The notes beneath the pieces were generated by a model. It was not told where the DNA came from. It saw nothing but the letters and a program-made list of their open reading frames with translations, and made no database searches. The translations under genes and the position numbers were made by a program. DNA of 64,000 nt from Ceratopteris richardii (Eukaryota; Streptophyta; Polypodiopsida; Polypodiales; Pteridaceae). This document shows positions 1 to 9,285 of this stretch, one piece after another. The stretch lies in NCBI GenBank assembly GCA_020310875.1, contig CM035441.1:90697495-90761494 (forward strand), in the 5' to 3' direction. Positions within the stretch are counted from its first letter, which is position 1, and each line of letters opens with the position of its first letter.

Positions 1-1954
1 AAGTTAATATAGATTCATAAAATCAAACTTACAAGAGAGTTCAACATGAAATCCACTACCAAAGTGTTTATGATCACTTTACAAAGTTTGAGAACCACTT
101 CAAACATGATGATAAAGGTTGGAAATAGTGTTTCGAAACACTCCACAAACTTGAGATGCGACACAATCCTTCAACAATGTCATCATTAAAATGCACTAGC
201 AAGTTGGAGGAACAAGAGTGGGAGGGTGGGAAAGAGTGGTAGAAAGCGGTGGGTGGGAGGGCTACTAGCATTCAAAATGCTCTTCAAGCATATGGAAGAA
301 CATGAAACAAATTTCACCACCAAAAGAATGCCATCAAGAGAACCACCACTACCTCTAAAAGCACCACCAAGAAATGAACAACCAAGACCTCTAGCGAATG
401 CTCTCATACAATATACAGACTACACGTGTGGAAGCAAAATGAAAAGAAGAGTGTACTCACAATATGAAAGAGTCTGAGACTCAAAAGCGAGTGCACCATG
501 AAATTGGAAAACTCACATGGACTAGATGTCAAGAGCATTGAATAATCTGCTCAAACTTTGAACCAAGTACAAAGTGGTGGGGAGACCCTCCTTATATAGA
601 TTTCAAGGGGTCCATGCAAAGTACATCATTTGTGTGATAATTTCCCTTCAGGGATAATGAACGCACTACTAAAAGCAAATGGCAAGGTACCCAAATAATC
701 TGAGATACCATATAAGAAGGAAATGAAATGAAAATGGAGTGTGTCCTAGATATAAAGATGGAGATACACTCTCATATTCTGAACATATACATCTTGAATC
801 AAGATGCCCTTTTGCATCTAGTCACTAATATACACTTTCACCATAATTGGTTCATACAACTTAAAATTTCAAATAGTTAAATTTTGAAGTTACTACTCAC
901 ATCTCCGTCAACTTTCGTATCTCGTTGCATCACTATACCATGATATTGACTATTAAAGAGAATGTGTTCATTTGAAAAGCAATGGCAACACTTTCTATGC
1001 AGAATGAAACAACATATCACACGAAAGAGGGAACACAAAGGTTGAAGAAAAAACATGCAAAGCGTATTGTCTTTCGGCAGAGGAAGAAAGAACTTTCAGT
1101 CAAATGCATAGAGAAAATATACCAAATATTTTCTTCAATCAAATGTGGAGGAAGAAAGAACTTTTCAATCAAATGCATAGAGAACTCTTGAATCAAATGC
1201 AGAGAGAAAATATACCAAATGAGAGGTGAAGAAAGATATAATGCTTTTGTTGAAAGATTATAAATGGAGTGTTGAAATGACAAAGCACTACTAACACTGA
1301 GCAATAACAAACAAGAACAAAGACATGCTCTCTTTTTTATTTGAGAAGAAATGCATAAAATGTTCAAAAGATGGCTTATTTTCCTATTCCACAATGAAAA
1401 ACATTATTTCAGGTTCGATTAGGACCATGAAAAACCACCATTGAAGCATCAGATTCATGAATAAGCTTACTAGATTATTTCCAACGGCAAAAAAGGCCAT
1501 CGAATGATCTAGCAGCTTGTGTTAGAGTTTCCAATTTCAGAAACTGGTGGCAATAATTCCGAAAAAAAAGAAATTCAATCTCTTGATATAGCACTTGACA
1601 CTCTTGATGTGGGATTTATGTTCTCATTCTTATTAAGAGTTTCATTTAATCTCCATGGAGAAATAAAATACACTTTTGGAGGGTCAGTATATATAACATC
1701 ACATCATTTGGCACTAGCATAAACATTGGAGGAGCTTTGCTACATACTTCTATTCTAGCTCATCAAGCTCTTCTAGTTACCACTCGAGCACTATGACCTT
1801 AATCAACCATAAATGTAAAGCAAACCACATATCAATCCAACAGAAATCTATAGAATGTGAAATGAGCTAAGCAAAAATAACAAAAACATTGATCCTTATA
1901 GTCCAAAAATCAAATTATTACAAAATTATATGTTTACAAAGTTCAACAAACCTT
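1..1954. other. Non-coding or unresolved part of the block
   Basis: No recognisable gene. Short open frames occur on both strands (for example 83 codons at 226-477), but they overlap antisense frames and show no family motif. A plus-strand frame from about 60 to 590 reads fairly continuously, with nonsense codons about every 28 codons, and is lysine/threonine-rich. It may be a decayed exon, but this is not established. At about 1,095-1,225 there are imperfect repeats of a caatcaaatgcatagaga-type unit. The same sequence is present in copies 2 and 3. Confidence 0.5.
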
Positions 1955-4900
1955 TTACAATAGAAGATGATCGTATAAATGCTCAGCCTCTTCCATAGCA
2001 ACATCTTTAGGGACTTGAGAAGGTGCTGAGGGCTTTTTTTCCTCTAGAAATCGATCCTCAAGGTCAACCATGTCTCCTAACTCATTTGCCAAAGGTGATA
2101 CAAGGTCCCTTGATGTAGGCTGGAATCTCTGTATGTCAGCTTTATGTTTCTTACCAACCTCCTGCTCCTCATCTGGGCATTCATTCAAGCCATTAATTTG
2201 CATCCTAATGAATCTTGAATTGGGCTTCATCCTTCTCTACAACAATGCAGTGCTAGAACATTTTGAGAGCAGAGGTGAGTGTTGTCCTTGAGAGCAAACA
2301 AATCAATTACAAATGATGCCAAAAGAGTGCCAATGAGCAAGATTGCAATTAGAAGTACTTGTGCCAGAAAACAAGTCCAAGATCCAATCATCATCATTGG
2401 AGAACAATTGGATTAACCTCATTATAAGCTTTTGGGGCTTTTGATAAGGATTAAGGAGTGATTTGTATCCTGACACATGAGGAAGATTCTTTGTAATTGC
2501 AAGGAACATTAGCACAATCAAAATTCCATTCTCACTAAAATGTTCCATGACCCTTCTTTTACTAACTTCATCATAGTACCCAACAGTAAGGTAATCCATA
2601 GCACTAACGAACCTATGTCATGGCATGTGATTTACATTTGCCTTTAACCTACAAATTTATAAGTATAAGAAAAATGTCACGTGCAATTTCTAGAAAGAGA
2701 CGAAAAGCAAGTACATACCATGTAAGACACTCGACAACATGACACCTTGACTTTAATGCTATTGAGACAGATTAGGATTTGTCTCTACTATGAAAAATGA
2801 CAATCCTCTAGAGTGGTGACATGGTCAATTCAACAAAACTTGTAACCATCTTTCGTATCTATGGGTGCTTGAATGGCTCATCATCATTAATAGAACCACT
2901 CATTCTAAAAAATTATGGGATGTCTGCTATTAAAAGGGAGTAATGTCTCCTAGGTAGTATTGTACAAATGTAATTTACATGATCACAATATGTATTGTAA
3001 TACAATGGCCTTAGGGTTCTATGGGGTTTGAAAAACATTTTAGTCTAGAGGACTCATCCTTGAGCTCCATCTCCTCTTTGCCTTTATTCTAGACTTCTGA
3101 TTGCCCTTTGGATATGAGCAAGGAAGGTGGAAGGATATTCTTCATTTGGCTCACCACTCTTCTTTTGAGGCTTCTGTTAACAAAGGAAGAGTGTCAACTG
3201 AAAGATTTTTTACAAAGTGTAACATATAACAATGGTTCTTGAAGCTTAACATTGAATAAATCAATGCTAGGAGACTTAAATTAATAGATAGTTAGAGACC
3301 AACTGCCATATAACTTAGTTCAAGTTGAATCTTGGCATCGACTAGTGGCAAACTATACCTAAAGTCAGGTGTGTGCTACAATACAATGCCTAACATCGAA
3401 ATGCTAGTGAAATTCGATGTCTGGCATCAAATTTGGACTAAAGCTTGTTGTTTCACATAGCAATTCTCTGATATTCAATGCTAGGCATGAACGTCTCGCA
3501 TGTGTATTCGTATAAATTGATGCCCTGCATCGAATAGCACCAACTACTCAAGAAACTCAATCATATTATATTGTAACAAGCAAGAGAACTCACCCACGCA
3601 TGGAACAATATAAAGTATTTTGACAATGCTTTGTATGAGGAGGTTGTCAGGTACTCTAACTGGACTTCACTCCATGTGAAGCACCCAAGCCTCCTCATCA
3701 TCACCTCTTTGAATCTTCATATAAAATTTGTGATTGCATTGTGAATTGTAAAACAACATGATAAGTTAGTGAAAGAGCGAGAAAAACTGATCAATGACAA
3801 GACTCTATTTACTTATTTAGCTTGATGACCATCTCCTCAAGGCTTAGGTCTTTGGAAATGACCCTTGATAATGTTGAAATTATCAAAGTGGCATCCTTTA
3901 TGTCTTAGAATGCTCTCAGGGTGTCAGGTTCATATCCTCAACAGTCTCATCAATGGAGAGATTAGCTTTCTTTCCCTTTCCTTTTACATCCCCCTAAGGA
4001 TCGATTTTTGTGTCTTTCTATTTTTTTTGTTTGATGTCTTTTTCTCCCACATTGTGAGTATTTTATCCTGAAGATCCTAGATCTCCCATGTCTTGAAGGC
4101 AAGTTGGAACCATGGGTCAGATTTACAAAATGCATCTCACTGTACATTGTCAACCACTGTTATCGCTACTTCTATCAGTCATTGCTTTCTCAAATTTGGA
4201 TGGATCTTTCCACCATCTTCCCTTACAGCCTCAAAATACTCATGGTTTAAGAATCGGATACGCTCAATGGACAATATTTTTTGACTCTAATCATTGTCAT
4301 TGTTTTGGTCCCAAGCTAGGAGTTTGGCCTCCTCTATATTCAAACCAACATAGATTTTACACTCTACATAACTAAAGAAGTATATAGTTGGATGCTCTCT
4401 TACAAGCTATCTTTGGGCCTCTACAGAGTGTGATCCTCCAATAACGTAGTATGTATAGTCCACAAAAAAACCTTTGTTGAATTCCTCCACCAACCCGCAT
4501 TCGTTTGGATCAAGTATTACCAAGAATGGTATGACAATTGCATTTGGGTTTATCTTCATCTTCTTCTTAAGGTCCTATACATGCAGATTATGTGGCTCCC
4601 TTATCTCAAGAGGCCTCCTTCTTGTAAGTGGGTCTATTGGGGGTCTCTTGATTATAGTAATGGGGAGGTGGAAAAGTTGCCCCTTTCTCACGAGCTTCTT
4701 CTTGGCAATCTCCTCCCTTATCTTATTTTGTCTTGTAAGCAATATCCCAGATGCGAGCTCTCCTCAAGGGGCAACTATATCATCCTCAGAGTCTAAGCTT
4801 TTTGTTGATTCCATATAAGTTGGCTTGGTCTTCCTCTAGGGCCTCTTCTACATGGGTTGCTTGCCCTTTGAGTTTATAGGTGTCATGTTACTCTCCTAGC

Positions 4901-5112
4901 TTGGCATGATATTCCCCTATATCTATGGCAAGAGACCCATAATCAAATTTTTGGATTCCCTATAGATTTGAGCAAGCCTCTAGAACACAACATTCAGGGC
5001 ATAGGAGCTCTATTTCTCGAATTGTATTCCTCAATCCCTTAAGTCTCCACTAGGAAAAGGAGGTTATCTACGTCCTCATCTTCGTAGTCTATCTTGAACA
5101 CAAGGCCATTCT
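1955..5112 (-). pseudogene. Decayed ParB-like plus DNA-methylase-like gene, copy 1
   Basis: On the minus strand, one frame from about 4,800 to 3,800 holds a segment around VIGGSHSVEAQR (about 4,405-4,445), followed by CKIYVGL, EAKLLAW and NNDND. The Gly-x-His-x-x-Glu-Ala pattern resembles the ParB/sulfiredoxin-like nuclease fold motif; this assignment is inference. Further downstream (2,303-2,599) the frame reads KPQKLIMRLIQLFS then WILDLFSGT, like the C-terminal half of N4/N6 DNA methylases, where a Lys-Pro segment precedes an AdoMet-binding D-x-F-x-G motif. An acidic, charged tail follows (1,955-2,230, same frame, after a TGA at 2,300-2,302). A GTGAGT donor at 3,593 and a TTAACAG acceptor at 3,174 suggest an intron. 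I could not locate the catalytic (D/N)PP(Y/F) motif. At least ten in-frame stops show that it is dead. Confidence 0.5.
3174..3593 (-). other. Intron-like segment with palindromic motifs
   Basis: Read on the minus strand, this segment starts with GTGAGT (3,588-3,593) and ends with a T-rich stretch and TTAACAG (ending at 3,174), which fits plant intron consensus. It separates two stretches that read as protein. It holds five degenerate copies of a palindromic motif close to TTCGATGCCnGGCATCGAA, at 3,325-3,342, 3,383-3,401, 3,412-3,432, 3,472-3,492 and 3,514-3,535. The copy-3 equivalents are near 56,100-56,310; one of them reads ttgatgcttggcatcgac. Confidence 0.4.
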
Positions 5113-5116
5113 CTAT

Positions 5117-6367
5117 TTGCAGCTTGATAACACTACAAGAGAGAATAAAAAATTCTATAGTTTTTGGATATTTATGCGTGTTTGTTGATAAAAAAGTTTT
5201 TCCGAAGGTTAAGGTAAATTTCCTTTTGGTTGGGCACACTCATGATCACATTGATCAAATGTTCAATACCTTCTCTAAGAGGTTAGCACTCCATAATGCT
5301 TTTACTCTTCTAATATTATGTGTGTTGATTTCTAAAGCATATAGTCCAAAGCCTAAAGTTCAACACCTTGCACAAATTTATGACTCTAAGTAGTTTTTCT
5401 TAGTACGTATTGATAACACTACTAAGGTTTTGGCTCCATTGCACAACATTAGTTTCGACCACCTATTCTTGATGAGGAGGCTAGAGATGGATGGGAGGGT
5501 GGGAGGATAAAGATGGATGCATGTACATATGGAGAAGAAGAGACAGCTAGAGCATGCAAAAAAATATGTTGGAGATTAAGATGTATCATGGTGGGATTAG
5601 TTTTTTAAACATGAAGAAGAGATTTTAAAGAATACCATTCAAGGGCATTGGCCAATTGATATTCCATTCACATGGGATTTTAGCACACAAAGATCAATGA
5701 ACATAGACCAAGCATGTAATACAGATACACTTCAAAGCTTTATGCATCCACTAGAAAGGAGTATTTATGTATGTCCAAGGGTGAGGAAATAGACCGAAGC
5801 ACGATGGCAAGGAAATTTGAAAGAAATAAATAATGGATCACTTATTGCAGTCCTTATTAATGGTTATGAGACTACTAGACCATTTTGGGTAGAAAAGGGG
5901 CTAAATGTATTAACAAATATTGAACAAAGAAGAATACAAGCTTTGATAGTCCATTGATATTATAGGAGAAGTAGTAATGCATTCACTGGTAATAATAACT
6001 TAGAAATGGTATGTGACATTAGCAAACCAAGAGGCTAAAAAGGAAAACGAATATTCGAAGTACATCCACCCTGAAAATGGATGATGTAGATATTCTTGTT
6101 TATGATTTTGCCTTGACAAAAACAGGGCACTTGAGGAAAGCAACGATCAATATGATAAAGCAAAAGCTTCCAGAGCTATGTGGAACATCTAATCATAGGA
6201 AAACTAGAAGATCTATACATGATCCTGTAGGTATGTACTTGGATCAGGATAGAGATCTTGTTGATATAGAGGAAGAAGAAGAGATCTCTCAACAACCTCA
6301 GACTGAGTCAGATGCATCTAATGATGGGGGTGTAGGGATAGATCAAGAAAGTTGTGAATTAATTTGA
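5117..6367 (+). pseudogene. Decayed DUF7869-like gene, copy 1
   Basis: The reading begins with LQLDNT and RENK (5,117-5,152). After a one-base shift in an A-run it continues as FGYL, then VNFLLVGHTHDHIDQMF and a KPK-containing segment up to 5,393. These motifs match my memory of the DUF7869 domain, a family of unknown function that is abundant in repetitive genes of non-seed plants. Further remnants follow: FWVEK with a VH motif near 5,890-5,960, then an acidic, glutamine-rich C-terminus (6,077-6,367) ending in a stop. Several frameshifts and stops break the frame. The N-terminal half of such proteins is missing: coding stops where the minus-strand methylase-like gene begins, about 5 bases away. 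Cellular role unknown. Confidence 0.65.
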
Positions 6368-7789
6368 AAATCTATGACATTTTTTTTGCTTTTACAATGC
6401 CTCAAAAGCACTTCACATAAAGAAACCATGTTCTATTGCAGTTTTTAATCAATGTCAAAGATCCTCCATCAAGACATGTTTAATCTTTATTTTCTATATA
6501 AGATTTATTATCACTTTTATATTTCTCATATAGATTCAAAAGATATTAATGTTAAATAGGTCCAAATTTTAGGTACATTTTTACCTCCTAAATTTTCAAA
6601 AATGATGAAAAAAGTCAAAAAATTACATGTTTTCACTTGATTTTTGAAATGTATGTATATTGGTCCAAATTGTTTTCAAACATAAGATGTAATTCGCTTG
6701 ATTTCTGATAAGGGATTTCTCTTTTTACAATATAGTTCTCATTTGTTATGAGTCGTTGTTTACTCCTACTCTACTTACATACACACATCTTCCAAGCTAT
6801 GGGTGAAGGAAGAAAGGAAATGAAATCATGATGAATGTAGAGAAATCACTTACATGCAATGCTCTATGAGCATAGAGACTCCATTAGGAGGGTTAGCCCT
6901 CTTCCCAAGAGCTTGAGTAAGTGAGTCCCTTCTTATATGGAGTTGAGGGAAAATGTCCTTGCACGTGGGAGAAATGGACTTGCATATGAATGAATCTAAG
7001 CTTGGACAAAAAGGGTGGATCATGGAACTCTAAACACCCCCTCCATGTGATGACCCTTTTGTTTTAATGTGGGGAACTAGTGACATATGTGATCACTTAG
7101 TCCATTGGGTTTTTAAGATCTAAGGACATATGGGATCCTTAAATATACTGTCGACATACTAGATCCAAGTTTGGGACATATGGCATCGCTTTGGTTTCAT
7201 GAACATCTAGAACCCATGTGGTTTTTGTACCCATGGACATATGGGATTCTTGGTGTGTTGGACATATAGCATCCCTAGGATCTTGAGACATATGGGGTCG
7301 CAAGACCTATAATTAGACATTTGGGAGCCTAGTATGTTTTTTTGGGGGTGGGGGGCTCTAGGTACATACCGAATCCCTAGACATGTAGTTTTTGCATCAT
7401 GGGGTAGGCATTGTCTTTTTATTATCCATTCTCCTCCATTTTGTTTTAGAATTTGAGGTCCATTATTGGGTTGCTTTGGTAGGTCCTTCTCTTCTTTTTG
7501 TAGCCTTCTCTTGGTTCATTTATTTTTGTTATAGCCTTTGTTTCATGAGCTTCTTGGTCTTCTAATAGACTTTGATTTTAATTTTCTCCAGAGTACATGT
7601 AGCTCTTTATGCATTTTGGAGATACAAATTTGATCTGGGGGAGAGTGAACATTTTCATGGCATTGGGAAGGTCCTACCTTGAGTACTACTCAAGTACTAT
7701 CTAGTCCCTTACAAGAGAGCTTTGAAAAGTGAAAAACCAATATGTAAAGCTAATTTCAACGCTTTTGAGAGAGCACATAGCCAAGGTAG
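6368..7789. other. Intergenic stretch with degenerate motif array
   Basis: No coding sequence is recognised. It is AT-rich up to about 6,780. From about 7,079 to 7,391 it holds the GACATATGGGATC array listed separately. It ends at the Copia target site GGTAG (7,785-7,789). Confidence 0.6.
7079..7391 (+). repeat. Array of degenerate GACATATGGGATC motifs, copy 1
   Basis: About eight variants of a 13-14-base motif are spaced irregularly by 20-60 bases: near 7,081 (tgacatatgtgatc), 7,124 (ggacatatgggatc), 7,152, 7,173, 7,231, 7,260, 7,285, 7,314 and weakly 7,380. The core catatg is itself palindromic. The same array occurs in copy 3. Its function is unknown; it may be an old tandem array or a set of binding sites. 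Confidence 0.6.
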
Positions 7790-8952
7790 TGTTCAAGAAA
7801 CACTCACGAATTTGACAAACAGACAGGCCTAAAAGAAAAAGAAAAAGAGAAGCAGAATCAAAGAAAATCAAAAAGCCTTAGTGGAGGGACAAATCCACGA
7901 CCCTTATGTACAGTACAGAATCTTCCACGATCAGAGTTCGTTACACCGAATCAAACTGTACATAGAGAGAACGTGCATAAGAATAATAGAAGGGGAAGTG
8001 CGAGCTAGAACGTGCGTGAGAAGAGCGCGCAGTATAAACAAGAGCACAAATAGAAGAAGAAAGAGAGACGGAGAGACAGAGAGTTTTTAGTTATGGTTAG
8101 AAGAAGACGCCAGAGATCGCGTATGTAGAAGAATACACCAGAGATCGCGTATGTAAAGATGAATAACAAAAACCTGAAATGTCGGGTATTCATCTGAGAG
8201 AGATGGTAGGAAGGAACTACTCACTGTAGGAGAGTTTCTGTAGCTTGAGCAAGAAGAGGCCAAGCCTGTTTGAACACATCTTCTCTAATAGAAAACACAT
8301 GTTCATGTGGAAATTCGCGTGCACTGTTCGTATGTGAAGAAACCGAAGTATTGTCATACTACGATTAAAGATAGTTAACAGTTATAGTTTCTCAGTAAAC
8401 GAGTAATTTCCGGTAGAAGAACGAAGTAGATCTCGGAGAGTAATGCAAAGTTTTGTATGAGAGATAGCTCATTCTGTAGCTAGACATCTCTACTTTTAGT
8501 TGATCAAAGGTTCTGGTGGAAAAGATATCTACACACAGTACAAAGCCTGACCGGAAAGAGGTTTTCTGAACTAGTGGAGTTTTTTCTTAAACTTCAGGAA
8601 GATTTCAGTAAGTTAAGGAAGTTCACGCATCACTCCCTTACTTCATAAACATTCCCTTGAAGTAATTATAATCAGAATTGAAGTTCATTCCGGTACAATT
8701 CCGGTACGATCACGGTGTCAGTCCAGTGACAGTTTGCTTAAGTTTTGGTGAAAGTTTTCAGTGAATTTAGAGTGCAGTCTTATACGTTGAGCGTCAAAAA
8801 CTTTGCTAAGCTATTGATTGATTACAGAGGTGTTCTAAATCACACTAGCTTAGTTCTTCTTGGGCGTGGCGAATCCCGCAGGCTTAATAAGGTTCAGCCT
8901 TCGTCGCGTCGATAAGAAGTGGTATCAGGAAGAGCCGAGTAAAACCACATCA
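7790..8952 (+). repeat. Copia-1 5' LTR
   Basis: Starts TGTTCAAG and ends CCACATCA. It has a TATA-like box, TATAAACA, at 8,033-8,040. It carries private substitutions relative to both the 3' LTR and the copy-3 5' LTR; for example, aggcct here is aggcgt in both others. Confidence 0.96.
8033..8040 (+). promoter_or_regulatory. Putative TATA box in the 5' LTR
   Basis: TATAAACA, about 240 bases into the LTR. The 3' LTR has the better TATAAATA at the matching place. Confidence 0.4.
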
Positions 8953-8953
8953 G

Positions 8954-8965
8954 TGGTGTCAGAGC
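8954..8965 (+). promoter_or_regulatory. Primer-binding site, initiator tRNA-Met type
   Basis: TGGTGTCAGAGC lies two bases after the LTR end. It matches the standard Copia site TGGTATCAGAGC with one change (A to G). Copy 3 has the exact consensus at 61,726-61,737. Related sequences occur at 8,920, 8,985, 9,036 and 9,060 (see findings). Confidence 0.8.
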
Positions 8966-9285
8966 CAGAATATCCACCCTCAATTGGTGTCAGAGCCAAG
9001 GATAGATCCAAGAGCAAGGGCAAATCGAGTACAAGTGGATATCAGAGCTAGGGGTATCTAATCAGAGCAGGCTAAGACCCAAGAGCCGAAAGATTCTGAA
9101 AAGTAGAAAGGTTCTCAAGGAACAACCGGAAGTGAAGATACAAGAGAAGTCGAAAACTTTCATAAGGAAAGGAGAACGCTGAAGAGATCAATAGCAAACA
9201 GTATCAAGAATTATTCCGAAGTCATCCTCAAGAGTAAAGGTTTGTGAAAGGTAAAACCCTTAACATCATACTCACTGGAAAAATT

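Noticed and set aside
226..477. 83-codon plus-strand open frame present in all three block copies as a conserved gene
   Set aside because: Its conservation is explained by the block duplication; it overlaps open frames on the other strand and has no recognisable motif.
1017..1394. 125-codon minus-strand open frame with repeated HLIE words
   Set aside because: It arises from imperfect short tandem repeats; the matching frames in the other copies differ in length and start.
4093..4818. Plus-strand open frames such as 4,112-4,375 and 4,474-4,818
   Set aside because: They are antisense to the better supported minus-strand ParB-like reading.
8920..9072. tRNA genes
   Set aside because: The sequences are short complements of a tRNA 3' end (PBS-like), without a cloverleaf.
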